A DNA stretch of 64,000 nt from Panaeolus papilionaceus. Its lineage: Eukaryota; Basidiomycota; Agaricomycetes; Agaricales. A program made the position numbers and the translations under genes. The stretch covers positions 744,001-808,000 of the forward strand of contig JADNRZ010000008.1 of NCBI GenBank assembly GCA_015501605.1. Reading direction: 5' to 3'. Below are positions 34,519-47,597 of the stretch, piece after piece. Under the pieces are notes generated by a model. That model ran no database searches. It was not told the DNA's origin and was given only the letters and a program-made list of their open reading frames with translations. The first letter of the stretch is position 1. Each line of letters starts with the position of its first letter.

Positions 34519-37500
34519 CAGAGATCGAGCGCCTCCACTTCCTCGATAGTGAGTGGAACCTCGAACAACTTCACATCTTTACCCCTCAAGGTCGTAACCA
34601 AAGATCTCGGACTCTTTGGTTCATGTGTCTCGGGCTTCACGTCCTCGCCCTGCGAATCAACTGGCCACAAGCTGTTCTTGAACAAATTGGTGGGATCGTA
34701 CTGTTGCTTGATTTCAGCGAGTCGTGTCCAGTTGTCTCCGTAGCAGGCTTTGGTGCGTTCGGGAGCTTCGTGCCGGCCAAGGAACTAAACAGTGTCAAAG
34801 GAACAAAGTAGGAAGAGAGATACGAACGTAAAGAGATGAATGAATGAAATGAAGAAAGTGTCAACGGTGTTTGTGCAGTGGAGTGGGAGAAAGGTGATAA
34901 ACTCACGCTTGGGAAAGGTCCTCCAACTTGAATTGGCTTGAGTGTACCGGAGATCCACTGTGAATAACGAAAGTGAAGGTGAAATGGCTGTTAGTCACCC
35001 TAGTCTCTTTCTCAATCGCGGATGACCAAATCTCGAAAGGCACTAACGACTTGTGAATGACCATAGCCTTCTGGGGTAGACCCTTCACAAAAAAGAAGAC
35101 TCCGTGAAGGTAGGATGAGTCTAGGGCCCAAAAATGGAATCTAGCCACCAGGCCATTGAATCACCCACAATACAAGCCAAGTCAGAATCCGCAAGTTTTA
35201 GCTTTTATGAGAGCCAAAGTTCACTATGCCGTCTCGGAAGTGATCCACGACGCAGCAATGCACAGCTCCAGCCAAACTCCATCAGAAATGTAAACCTCGG
35301 CGACCTCGACATCCAGCCTCGAGATCTCCGTCGAAACTCAGATAATACAGTTCAGTCAAGCAAGGTTAAGCTTACTTCTTCCGCGGAGTCGACACATCTG
35401 TAATCTCTGACGTCGATGTCCCACTGATGAAGTGCGGCAATCGTGAATGCAGCTTCACGCTGAGACTTGGGCACACAGGTGTCCTCGAAATCCGAGATGG
35501 CACCACCAGCGAGCTCGAATAACCACGCTTGAAGGGTGAAGTTTAATGAGTATCGAGACGATGCGAAGAGAAGAGAAACGACGTACTGCAACCAACAGGC
35601 GTTCCCGCGAATTTCATCACCGTCTCATTGATGACGTCGTCAGGCAAAGAGGAAATGAGGGCGGATCGAATGAACCATTGTCTGCCAGCTGCGAGGATCA
35701 GTCACCAGAATGGCGTGAAAGGTGAAAAAGGACAGAGAGAGTAGCGAGCCAATTCAGCGCACGCTTCAGGTATAATCGAACATACATGGGTTACCTTTTC
35801 CACGAAGGACCTGGGCGACGCTGTCCTGTTGGTGCAAGAAACTCTTCTCATGAATCTCGTTTAAGACGCAACGAGTGCCATCCCAAGAGGAGATGGCGTC
35901 GAGGTATTCTTGGCCCTTCTCGCGGTTACCGATGTAGCACATCTGTACAACCATGAGAGAGTCCTTGCCCTCTGGTCCAGCGGTAAGGAGGACGTTGGCG
36001 TAGAGTTCCCTAGGAGCCCCTTTGACGCAATCCCTGAAATGCTTAATCAAAGAAGGCGCAGTGGATTTGTTGAACGGGCTGCATCGATAAAGTTAATTCA
36101 GCGCTATGTAGCCAAACTAAACGGAGGCGAACGCACTAGATGAGGTTCCCTGCAAAGACAACCGGAATAGGGTATGCTTTGGCTTTATAGCGAGTTGCGA
36201 TGCCCAAGCAAGGACCTGCGCCTCGAACTGCCCACCAAAGATCTGCATAAAGAAAGAAGTTATTCGAATGTCGAAAGGTTGAAACAATGTGAAGTACCAA
36301 CCTGGGTGTTCGTTCTCGCTGACGACGATGATTTTACCGTCAGCAAGGACCATTTCAACCTCGACCAAGTTGTCAATGCTGAGTCCGCGAAGCCTGCTCA
36401 AGAAGCCGAATCCGCCAAGAATCATGATCGAGGAGCCGACGGGATGAGCAGCGCTGCGACGATGGCGTCAAATGAGCGTAAAGAGGTGATTAAAAGGGAT
36501 ATGCTCACAAAGGGACATGATAAGGTATCCCCTCACCACTACCTGAGACGTAATGTGCTTCGAGAGGGTGCTGGGCCGTATAAGTATCAATCTCCTTCTG
36601 TCGTTTTCCAGCACCAAATGTGACATATGCGAACTCGTGGATGGGCTCAGCTTGAGCTGGAGCGTCCATCATGCCAAAGGAGTTCGGGAAGTTAAAGGCT
36701 GGGGGCATAGGCTCGTCCTCCCATACAGGAGGCTGTGATACTGAGGAGTGAGTCGTCGGACGCAAAGCGGCAGATTGTCCGTTGGTCGACTCATCGAGGT
36801 AGCCAAATGGATCGGCATCCTGGGGTGCATTTGTGTCCCCATCCGTGCATGAACCTGCAGCAGAGCTGACAGAAAAAAGTGACCGGATAGGGGGTTGCAC
36901 AGAGGTCGGTAGACCAGCTGGGGGGGAAGCTCCGGGTGTTGTGCCTGCAGTCGACGTCGTGGATTGTGAACCTGAAGAACGCGAACCTGATGCAGAAGAA
37001 CGTGAGCCTGTGGATAGGCTAAGGGAAGGCCTGGGAGCATTCCTATTCCCTCGTGGAGTATCAGAGGTCCCGGGACCGTCAAGCCTTCTTCTGACATTAG
37101 GGGAAGGTCCATCTTGGATCACGAGTGGTTGTCCGCCACGCAGGTAAGATGCTACAGCCAGAGATGCATTGTCGTAGATACGAAGGTTAGCATCTTCCTC
37201 GCGCCTTCGCTTGGCACTATTGGCAGCTGAGGATTGGGGTTGTTTCCCTTTACTATTATCTGAGGCGACGTCTTTCAAGCTTGTGAAGGAGCCATCAGCA
37301 TGAGGAGGCACGATGTCGATGTCGGTGATTTTGTTAAGGTCAATAATGATGTCTCCGGCAATAGACCAACCTGCAGTTCCAAACCCGCCTGCCTTGACAG
37401 ACAGCGAAAAGGAATGTTTTATACAGAATTTCACTACCCTGGTCGGGAGAGGTTAAGATCCAGAAGACGTTAGAGTCTCAGCCAAGACCGACCTGCTGAC

Positions 37501-37730
37501 GTCTTCGGCATCCAAAGGACATACCACTGCTTTTGCGGCTGTCACCACATTTCCATTGAAGATAGTGGAGTAATCTAAGAACCTGTAGGATTGACATTCC
37601 TCAGCAACGACGCGCTCAGATGTGCACAGAGGCAGTGTTACCCTGGATCATTTGCACGGTAGACTTGGCCCCTGCAAGCTGAGCCGATTTCTTCATAAAG
37701 GTCCTTAGATAGTGGTGACGAAGAGGACAT
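34519..37730 (-). CDS. FAD-linked oxidoreductase, BBE type, with a long disordered insertion
   Basis: Multi-exon gene on the minus strand, from MSSSSPLSKDLYEEIG at 37730 to EEVEALDL and stop at 34519. Seen: the FAD-binding (PCMH) N-domain with VVTAAKAVVCPLDAEDVSR, SVKAGGFGTAGWSIAGDI and AAHPVGSSIMILGGFG. The mid part has LWWAVRGAGPCLGIATRYKA. The C-terminal BBE block is CYGDNWTRLAEIKQQYDP, ending LFKNSLWP. Known of the family: flavin-dependent oxidation of sugars, alcohols or secondary metabolites, often with covalently held FAD. The substrate here is unknown. Between DLNKITDIDIVPPHADGSF and the next conserved part lie about 180 residues of low-complexity sequence (KGKQPQSSAANSAKRRREED and a Ser/Gly/Thr-rich stretch). 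No signal peptide is seen. Confidence 0.85.
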
Positions 37731-40700
37731 ATGTAGCCGAAGAATGGATGGGAGTTGTAATGAACAAGAGGAAGAAACAGTAAAAGTATTTATACTAGTG
37801 CTCGGATTAGCAAGGCACGTTGTGATCAATCAATCCATTCTGACCCAACAAACACGATCGAATGACCGGCAATCTCGGCTCAATCCAGTCCAACATCTCA
37901 TCATCGGCAAGGGCGGTTACAGTAAGGAACACTGATAAGGGCAAACACTGCGAAGGAATGACTTGTTTAATTAATCCATTTTCACCTTTCTCCTCCCAAC
38001 TGTTAACCCACTAGAATTGTCGTAAAGTCAGGAAATTTCTCGAAGCAGTGGTATAGCCTTGAACAATGTCTTCGTTTTACACCAGCCTTCATGTTCTTCA
38101 CAACACCAGAGGGCTGGAACTTGCTCAAATGATTTAGGTTTGTAGTATCGAAGGAAATTATTAACGCACACTGGGCTTAACCCCATTGGCATTCCCAGCC
38201 GAGTAAACACTCAGATCTGGTGCTCGCATCGTAGACAGCGCCACACTGAATTTTTAACTCAGCGACACCAGTAGGGTCTACGTTGTGACCAAGTATATTC
38301 GAGGAACCCGATCACCTTATGTCCATGTAACTCTTAAATAAACCCTCTCACGGAGTTTATATGTAGATGAAAATATGTGTAAACTTCCCATCGAGGAGTC
38401 ACCGCCCTCCCGTAACTTCTGATGATATTACCTCGCGGCAACATGAAGCTGAGTTTAGCCGAAGGATTATATTATGTGGTAGTTTGAGGTATGAGGTGTA
38501 TCGTAAAAGAAGTTAGTAAATTTCGTATGCACTGTCATTTGGTCCACACCAGGTGTTCAACTCTCAGGACCGGATGTCTATCATTAAGAGGTGTACGGCG
38601 GCCTCCGTCATTTTGCTTTCCTAAAGTGAGTTGTAGGATTCATTCGCGAAGTATACAAACCACACAGCATTCAACACATCCTTCCACCGCGTATATTCTT
38701 CGAAGTGACCCATACATTTATAAATCAGATGACACAGCTTTTTCGGTCTATGTACACGATACGCATAATAATATACGACGTTCCGTCTGATCTTACCTCA
38801 TAGATAAGCCCTATCTGCGAAGCGCCGAACGCAAACTTAAGCGAAACAGGCCACACCCTCCCAGCTTCTTGGGACTCCTGCCCGACATTTGCTTGGGTTA
38901 CTGCATCCTTGACTGACCACCAACCTGTTATCCTGGGCTGTAGGGTTTCTACTTTTCACCTCGAACTCAGGTTCACAATTAATATAGTACTATGTAGTCA
39001 TGATGTCTGGTCATTGTCAAACGGAGACATAGAACAACCGAGACAGCTTCACTTGCGTTTGTATTCACCTTCAGACTCAGGTATATATCTACAAAGGTTT
39101 TTTTAAAATACGGATTAACACTGTATGGTCGACTCATTATCGCCATCCTCTACCATTTGTGCCTTAGCTAATGGAACAGCGGGCTCAGACGATGGTATCA
39201 CTTCGCTGTGCTCACATATGCATATCCCTTAAGTTCGTCTACTTCTGATGCTCATAAGAGCCTGTGGAAAGGTGTTGTGAAGAAATGAGGGTCGTCACGA
39301 TGATGAGCCGCGTGCCCATCTACCTCCGTTTTCGCGTTTTTGGACTATTTCAGCGACTTGCCGCTCACGCGCTTACGCCGTGGCATCGCGCTCACACACG
39401 CACCCTATCACGCCCGCACTACCAACCATCTTTAAAAATTTCATACCTTCTTTTCATTCATTTATTCAAAAACCATTATTCCATCTTTTGTTTCTTTGTT
39501 TCGCTTGTCAACCTCCATCATGCTTCTTTCTCTTTCTCATGTTGTAGATACACAGCTGTAGTTACAATATCTTTGTATCCTACCTTACCTCAAAATTCAG
39601 ATCATTCTTACTGCCCACATTTCGTGTCTAAGCTTGGTTTCACCCTCGATTCGTCGTAGCAGTCATACCAGCCGTCGTCTGGTTCGTTTTCAGTCGTATT
39701 TCGTCATCTCTCAGTCTCTCAGCGTCGCCAGCCGTGTCTGGTTCGATTTTATTGCTTATTCTTCGTCTCCTCGTCGTCGTACGTAGCCACCGTCGTTGGC
39801 TTTCGTTACTGGTAGCCGCCGCCGTCGGTTTCTGCTCTCTCATCGTTTCGTTTGGTCTCTCAGTGTCGCTGTCGTCGACCTGAACCTCTCTCCATCGCCC
39901 TCAGTCTTCCTCTTCAAACCTCTGCTCTCCGGACCCCACGAACTCGTACACGAGCGCTCTTCATTCATCACTCACCTTACACCATCACACTCCGACTCAA
40001 CATCCCATTTCTCATTTTGTTTTCATTCCCCATTTGTCCTCACACCGCTGCGCTCATCATCAACGAATTCCGCTTGAGCGAACACCAATAAGGCATCTTC
40101 GATGGTCAAGGGCATTTTTCCGCACCCATAGCACATCATTTCGAACCTTGTTTGAATACATATAACCCAATCAACATAATTATTCTTAACATCCTATGCA
40201 CAGCTGAAGGCACGTAGAATAGTACCCGGAAATCGATTTAACATTTACCCTGCTTTCAAAAACACCCTAAGTCATTGAACGATAATATCTATATTAGCGA
40301 TGTCAAACAATGGGGTGGGGACCTCCTACGACTGTCCTCCGCTCATAATAAGTAGTCAAGAGCTAAAACTTGAGCGTAAAATCATTCAGGCTTGGAGCGT
40401 CACCCGGCCATGACCCTTGAAATTCCAAGCCTTGCATGATCGTCTTCAAGAAGTTTTGTCGAGTCGTTCAAGGCATCGGAACCCGGAAGTTTCAGTCACA
40501 CCATTCAATTCCCTGATTAAAGCCTACATGATGTTATTAATATTGAAAGCCCTATGGCCTCTAGCAAATTCTCCAACCTATGAGCCCCATCTTATGATTA
40601 GGCCCTTCTAGATGCGACCAACTCATATCATGAAATCCTTCTCAAACCTCTCAAAAACGCCTGGTACCACGGGGCACATGCTTGCTTCATAGTTACTTTA

Positions 40701-41392
40701 TTGTTCTAAACGAGTCCTATACAGTTGAAGCAACGCAGTTCGACAGCAGTGCCTAATCCATGGTGATTCATGGTAGCCCGAGACAGATTATCCACTAAAG
40801 CTATAGGTTCTCACTGTGCAGCCTTGACATGGATTGGTGGATTACTGATCTGATTTTCCCCACGACAGGGCCGAGTTCATAACGAGAGTGCCCAGAATAT
40901 CTGTTCACCCTCAGATACAAACTTATAACTCGCCACTTTGAAGCTGTGGGTGACAGTACAATGAATGAGTGGGTGTGACAAATCAATACAATTCGAGATT
41001 TTTTTTTGGCATGCATCAATTCAATCAAGTAAAAATTAATAGGCGCCGAGAAGTCCCACTGGTGCGCGCCGTGATGCTTTCATCGTTTAGCGAACGTATA
41101 GGATATAACGCAAACAATCTCCCCAATTCTTGTATGTTGCGAGGATTTACAAGGACTAGGATCATTTTCAAAACCGCCGTCAGGTTCGTTGGCTGGTGGT
41201 TATCAACGCCTCTATCGATTGATATTGTATGTCAACAACCCTGACTCGGAGTTGCGGTGACCCCACGGCAATCGCCCCACAAGACCCTTGGGGCTCGTTC
41301 AACTAGTGCCTGTGGAATTTTTTTCTTGGTGAAAGGAAGCTTTTGTTTGTCTGAATTCCCTTCTGAGGCTTAATACTCACTTTTGCATTTTT
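37731..41392. other. Long gene-poor stretch near the centre of the inverted duplication
   Basis: About 3.6 kb without a recognised gene. At 39264-40090 the plus strand is very T/C-rich, with repeated words such as tctctcagt and cgtcgtcgt. Frames there are Ser/Arg/Leu-rich and domain-free. No terminal repeats or transposase were found. Confidence 0.45.
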
Positions 41393-41619
41393 ATGCCCTG
41401 GGGCAAACCACCAGCAATGGGCGCGCGGAATTCGATTTCCCTGCTATATCCACAATATCTTTCCTCTCATATGGCCGCAGTTTATCCTCTTCTGGGGGTT
41501 GCAGTGTTGTTTGTTCCAATTATTTTTGCTAAACTTCTATCATTGTATCAGGTCGCAACCGGTAAATTTCGACTCTCTATCCGATCGCAGTTTCTCGAGA
41601 TATAACGCTTCGTGTTACT

Positions 41620-43448
41620 GTGAAAATACAACATAACACCTTTTCTATTTCCCCCAATAGCTTTCGAAGAATTGTTGTTAAGCCACTCGGTCTTCTCCAA
41701 AGAACACCCACGAACAACCTAGTCAAAATGCCTGAAAAATACTCACCGGTGCCTAGCGAGGTGTTAGTCAAACTATCCTCCGACGTCCTTGCTATTATTT
41801 CCCGCTACCATCTCCACCATACCAAAGAGGCGCCTCCCTCAGGTCTTCAAGACACTCATAAGTTCCTCTCGGTGATCTGCGAACAAGTTATACTCAACCA
41901 ACCAATTCCACAGGGGCACTTATGGTAATCGCAGATCTATTGGGTGTTCCTGACAGAGATGTATGGGCATATAGTCAGCACCTGCGCGGCCTCGTCGAGG
42001 ATGAGCAGTTGAAACACATCAGGTTCTCGAGACTCCAAGACCTCCTGCACAGCATGCTCCAGGAGGACCTCAACGAAATTACTTACGTAGCTAACGCAAC
42101 TGAATTCCGTCGGGCGCTTCTCAACACATTTAGTTGACTAAATTATATGACCGATGTGGAGATTTCTACGAACGAAGACACCTGCCTTACATACAGGGGG
42201 TATATCAAGTTTCTCAAGACTGTCCTCAAAAACATCTACCCCGTAGATCCCAAATTATTGAAGTCGAAATACAAGCAATGGGGTACGTTGTGAGACAAAT
42301 GCTAAAAAGATGAAGAGGTGATGTGAGTTCGGACCCGAATTCGTGCGAATTTCGAAATCTGACAACCCTGTTCAGGCCGTCGCACGAGCGGATTGAGAGA
42401 AATTCCTAATCACCTTCGCCTCTCTATTCACCCTGCAACCGGAAAGACAAAGCTGTTTATCACTCCGCTTGCAAAAAAAAAAAAGCCGACAAAAAACTCC
42501 CTGGCATTGTTCCATGGCGCTGAAGCTTGACGGAAGCGTACTTACTGGGCCTAGGGAGAGCTTCGACGACGCAACTCTCGAGCTTGTGCTCGACCAACAA
42601 GGAAGACCGAGCTACTACCGAGAAAAGTTAGATCTTTTTTCGTGGAAACTAATCGCAAAAGTGAGGTGTGAACCATTGTACCCGTGCGGTTGGATCATCC
42701 GTCCAACTGGGAAAAGAGGAATAGGCTTTTCAAGAACTGACAAAAAAGAGCTGTTCCTTAAGAAAGCCGAGGAAATGGGAATTCTTACGCCGTGGAGGTT
42801 TGGGCTGGTGTTTGTTGTAAATGATATAGGCGATGGTTCGAGGGGATCAGGGAACTCGCTTTCAGCAGAAGGTATGCCATTCCATTATGGTAGCTTATTC
42901 AAGACGACAAAAAAGGTCAACGATGGTGGCACCACAGAGGTGATTCCTATGCCACCGAAGTAATGCAACCTGCTTTCTACGACTTTCACAGTCACTGACG
43001 TTTTTCCTTTTCAAGGCTTCAATTCTTTACCGCTGTCACACCCTCGTCCAGCGATGCCGGTTAGACACTCTTTGCATCGTCAAACCTCCTGTTCGAACAC
43101 CTCCCAGCACATACATTCGAGACCCTGAAGCAGACCACCTGGTCAGCGTCCACCACTTCATTTGGGTCGGTTACGTTGTGCGGCATGCCCTTGGTTGTTG
43201 AGTATCCTGTTACCAAGAATCCTTGTCCCCGTTATCACGAGCTGTGGCCGCAGATCAAAACTTACCTTGAACCAACGGAAGTCATCATCGAAGGCTGTGA
43301 GCAATCGGACGCTAGTGAATTATGCGCTGTCCTCGAGTCCTTGCTGTGCGATAGCAGTGGTTCCGTACTGGCATTCTTGGGAGAAATGAGATTTATTGGT
43401 GAACGACAATATTTCGAGGATGCATACCTGAACGGCATTCACTGGTAG
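41620..43448 (+). pseudogene. Decayed gene of an unrecognised family
   Basis: Blocks that read as ordinary protein are split by several lesions. MPEKYSPVPSEVLVKLSSDV continues to NQPIPQ. ADLLGVPDRDVWAYSQHLRG is in another frame and meets TGA after RRALLNTFS near 42137. RLSIHPATGKTKLFITPLAK runs into a 12-base A run where the frame changes to MALKLDGSVLTGPRESFDD. LQFFTAVTPSSSDAG ends at TAG. TLCGMPLVVEYPVTKNPC is in a further frame and ends at NGIHW. One intron (after MPPK) still has good borders. Sequence quality errors could mimic one lesion, but four or more make decay likely. I cannot name the family. Confidence 0.6.
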
Positions 43449-44166
43449 TAATCATCGAAAATTGTGGAGAATTCATGTCGACTGAAGGCACATACGTACA
43501 TAAGTACCACTGGAATAATGAAACCTGATAGTGGTGGAATCTGGATGGATACCGGGCCTTTTTGTCATTAATATATGGTTTTCATGGCTGCAGTTGCGAT
43601 TAGGAATCTTTAAGAACTGTGTGATAGACGCAAAAGCGTGTCTGTAGCTTTCATTAGGGGAACGTGGTGCATCACGAGGGCAGTCCTTCTGGCGTGAAAA
43701 TCAAGTGCTCCGCGACCTATGTATGACCTGCATGCGAACAAACTGAATTTTCACTGAATGAGGTATACGCAGAGGGTGGGGAACATGATTGACAAATGAG
43801 CGTAAAGTGGGGCAGCTTTTATTGTGTTATGTGTTACTACTAGGAGTCCCAATGCCTGTGAATAGGGTTACACTCACGACTCCTGCGCGCCCACATCGAA
43901 TCCAATGCCCTAAATCATTCGTGTCTCCTTTGTGAATTCTGCGAGTCGATACAATGGATAGTGTTAGCGATGTATATGTGGGTCACATCTCATCAAACCA
44001 GTGTGTTCCAATAGTAGTGTGTCGTAATTTCAATATGAATGTGTATTGGGATTGGGATACTTTATACATTGACAATGCCAAACCTGTGAAGTGAGACTAT
44101 GTAAGCATACAAGTCAACCACCTGTTAGGCGCTCACCTTGATTTTTTTAGTTCGAGTGTGATTCAT
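43449..44166. other. Intergenic spacer, nothing recognised
   Basis: Lies between the convergent ends of the decayed gene and the ankyrin gene. No frame with a domain was seen. Confidence 0.4.
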
Positions 44167-44839
44167 CTAAGGGTCACTCGTTTTCGGTGCCGGCGTATCG
44201 ACGACAGTTCCTGATGAACCAGAAATCTTCATCCTGGCTATTTGACCATCGGCATCCTCAATCTCGACCTCTATGTCCCGGGCAACCTCTGGGTCCAGTG
44301 GTACATCGTCATCTTCACTTGCTGGTCCTTCTTTAGATCCTTCTGTGTCTAGGTTCATGACCTCGACGAACCATTTCGCGCCTTCATCCCAGCCAGCCAA
44401 CTCTGCGTCTGCGAGTGGTGAATGGCCTGCTTCGTTTTTTATGTCGATAAGATCTATTCCTGGCCCATTTGGATGTTGAACCAGTGCTTTCGCGATCTCC
44501 AATTGCGAATTAGTTGCCGCCCAGTGCAAGGGCGTTGATCCTGGGCTGTTCTGAGCCGATAACGCCGAGGGTGGTAGAAGAGGTAATAGATGTTTCAAAA
44601 GATCTGAAAAAGACCTTGCTGGTATTCAGAATCTCGACGATAAAGACGTTAAATCTTTATTCACCTAAATGACCATTGGCACAGATCATATGTAGCACCG
44701 AATTTTTGTTCTCATCGCGCAAGTCTGCTAGTAGCTGTGTGTTATATTTTGAGATAAATTCTTTTACGTCGTCGATGTCTCCGTATCTGCATGCCAGGAA
44801 AATTTCGTCCTTTTCATCATCGGTGGGAGATGGAGACAT
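44167..44839 (-). CDS. Ankyrin-repeat protein, YAR1-like
   Basis: Two exons on the minus strand: 44839-44665 and 44603-44167, giving 203 residues. The N-terminus (DEIFLACRYGDIDDVKEFIS) begins an ankyrin stack. It continues with NKNSVLHMICANGHLD, GSTPLHWAATNSQLEIAKAL and NEAGHSPLADAELAGWDEGA. An acidic tail follows (ASEDDDVPLDPEVARDIEVE). Length, three to four repeats and acidic C-terminus match yeast Yar1. Known of Yar1: it chaperones ribosomal protein Rps3 during 40S assembly. That role is an inference here. The gene is divergently arranged with the membrane-protein paralogue, 640 bp away. Confidence 0.8.
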
Positions 44840-45480
44840 AATTGTGAAGGCGGTGTAGTTGGTTCCCGGTTAACCTGACTTGCCTAAGTATAGAGTTGTG
44901 TCGAGTGCTCACATGGTCCCATCAAAATTTTTGTCAACATCTGATCTTGGTCGGATGCTGCTGGACTATGGCTCCCAAGTTATTTCTGTCAAAATCCACA
45001 TTGCACAAAGTCGTCGTGGGTATCTTTTATCGATGGAACCGGTTTATTACTGAACAAGTTAACACAGGAAAATGCATTCAAGCAGAATTTTTATTAGGTC
45101 TCGTTGCGAAAACTCGACATTTTTTCCAGTTAAATGGTAAGGATCCCCGCCGAGAACCGTGTTTCAGCAGTCGTCAATATCGGACTACTCTAAATTCCTG
45201 CGGGCATCAGCGCAAATATGTACCCATTGCTCTATAGGACTTGTACGATCCGATCTCTGAACATCGTGGATGTGTACTTGCGCCAAGGTTGCTATCAAAC
45301 GAAACCATCATCAAAAAAGCACCCGTGGTGCACATTTTATCACAAGGTTCTTTATATATATCCCCCAAAGCTCTTTTGGTTAGCTCTTTCGACTTTCCCC
45401 AACCCCGGTTTTGTCACCCCTAGAGCTGGACTTCTCGACCAGTACCTCCACTCCTTGCCTTCGTCCATCCTCTTGATACC
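44840..45480. other. Divergent promoter region between the ankyrin gene and membrane-protein copy 2
   Basis: About 640 bp shared upstream sequence. A T-rich, TATA-like stretch (TTTATATATA) lies near 45351, about 130 bp before the plus-strand start. Confidence 0.4.
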
Positions 45481-47597
45481 ATGTCGCACGGATCTCCAGC
45501 TGCGTATCTCGTCTGGACTATTATCACTGGCGTTGTGCGTTGGCTCCATTATCGACAGTTTGTCTCGCCTGACTTTTCTTCAGTTAGGAGTTTTCCTACT
45601 CTTCCATCTCTGGTCGTTTGATCGTTTCAAATGCTTGAAGTACGCACTCTGGCAAACTGGACTGGGGACATAGATTGATGATCGACGACAGATGGAACAG
45701 CGGCGCATATTCTGGCGCCTTCAAGCGCGTCATGACGGTGAGCCAAACCCACTTCATCGTCACTGGCATGCCAACTCAATGTTTCCATTTAGTATTCGTA
45801 TCTAATATCACTGCCGTTAATATTTATATACGCAAGCGGGAACGTCATTATCAAATATCATGAGGGCTTCGTCCAGATTCCTGGTCACGGTAGTAAGTCT
45901 ACTCGATTCTTGTTTATGACCACATTCCTCACTACATCCAAGTCGTACCTAAACCTTACCAGCTGTGGGAGAAATGGGCACAGGATACCATCTTCCCCTT
46001 AATGTTGTGCTTTTCCGTCGGTTGGAGTTTAGAAATGTGCGTTTCGTCATTAGAAACTTGAAGGCGACTAATTTTACCTCTCGCATAATAGGGTGACACA
46101 TCTGGAAGGTTAGCTTGGTGCAGCTGCCGTGTTAACAAAAGTTGCTGACAAGACTCTCAGAGCTGTGCTTCTGGCTTTTCCTCGTCAACTCTGGCTCCTC
46201 CCAACAAAATTGGTTCCAGAGCATGTATTTTAAAACGTGGATTGTTGGATCCACTGTGGCTGTCATCTACATGCCGCTTGTTACTATCTTGACGAGGAAT
46301 GATCACTTGAGGGTAAGTTTCTGATTCAAGTCAACCCCGTAGAGATTCCCTAACAGTGCGATAGAGCGAGGCTTTTACTTTCCTGGCTGGAAGCTTAGGC
46401 AGTTTGTCTCTAACCGTTTGGTTCCTCCCCATTCTGTAAGTTAAAAATACCTCAACCGGCTATTGGGTTCATCACTGATGCGCAACAATAGCTGGACATT
46501 CCCAAGTTTCCTTCATAATTTGGTGCGTCCATTCTGAGCTCATTCATGAGCTTTCAAGCTAATACTAAAGGGGGTGCCACAGAGGATGGAGGGTGTTGAT
46601 GTTGCCACTATCGTCAGATTGACCAAGTTCTCCGAATTGAATGTAAGTTTTTCGACACGCTGGGCGCATTCACTCGTTTATGATCTACCTGACAGGCGAT
46701 TCGCGTTGTCATGCGTTTCCTCTTCACTGTTCCTCTGCTAATTTTGGGTGTTGATGGTGTCAGACCTCACAATCACATCAACGAGAGCATGTTATGGGTC
46801 GGTAAGTTTGAGATCCGGTTGATGTTTTATTCTGTACATAGTCCTCATTTCCCAACAACAGACTTCTGCACAATGCTGGCTGGCTTTGGCTGCGCCATCT
46901 CATCAGGCATCACTCTTGTGGTCCGTAGTCTGACATAATGCGTACTTCCTCCAAAGGACTCATTCATGTCTACAGATTTTCTTCCCGAGATCAATTGAAG
47001 GCGAGATTGCAGCAAAGGACGCGGCGAAAGAGCGAAAACGGACGCGGTCTTATGCGCATTCACAGAGTTTGGGTGATGTTGAATCTGCTCATCACGAACA
47101 ATTCAACTATCCTCCTCGAGCTCCTGACACTCCTCAAACTGGCGGCACCTACCTTTTGACTTCTTCACCGAAAAAGAGGCCTCTCAGCATCCAGAGTGAA
47201 GATTATAAGGTGGATATTGATGGTGTTCCATACACCCACCACGCGCCACAGCATATGACTGAAAGACGGGACTGGGAACACGACGAGGAAGAAGAGAGGG
47301 ATGTGCCAATGTCCCTTCCTCAAAACACAAGACCTTTAAGGGCAAACCATCGCCAAGAGATAGATACTGACAAGAAGAACGCCAGCTCAAGCACATTGAC
47401 AGAGAGTAATCTATCTGCACACAACATCAGGACGAGAGGCAGTAACATTAATCCTATGATCGCGAACTTCACTTCTCCCATCGGTACGTTTTATTCTTCT
47501 GTCTAACCCGAAGAAAAGATTCTGAACATCTCCCATAGATCTCTATTCTGGACCTGCAGTTCAGAACGAGTCGAAGTTAACATTCAGCCGTCGCTAA
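45481..47597 (+). CDS. Multi-pass membrane protein of a fungal family without assigned function, copy 2
   Basis: Exon 1 (45481-45534) encodes MSHGSPAAYLVWTIITGV and exon 2 starts at 45584 (LGVFLLFHLWSFDRFKCLK). Later exons read WNSGAYSGAFKRVMT, IIKYHEGFVQIPGHG, LWEKWAQDTIFPLMLCFSVG, EELCFWLFLVNSGSSQQNW, VVMRFLFTVPLLILGVDGV, CAISSGITLVIFFPRSIEGE and NFTSPI-DLYSGPAVQNES. The stop is at 47595. About eight hydrophobic helices precede a polar tail of about 190 residues. The protein is the paralogue of 30181-32922, with the first intron at the same codon, but the two are far more diverged than the hydrophobins. Function is unknown. A sensor or receptor role would be a guess. Confidence 0.78.

Noticed and set aside
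36833..37147. A plus-strand frame in the FAD oxidoreductase insertion
   Set aside because: Antisense of a low-complexity coding stretch, with no independent support.
37731..41392. Possible retrotransposon start in the T/C-rich, CGTCGTCGT-containing stretch
   Set aside because: No long terminal repeats, reverse transcriptase or integrase pieces could be found.
41393..41605. Hydrophobic N-terminus (MAAVYPLLGVAVLFVPIIF) as the start of a cytochrome P450
   Set aside because: No heme-binding Cys motif, I-helix or ExxR motif follows, and the downstream blocks do not resemble P450.
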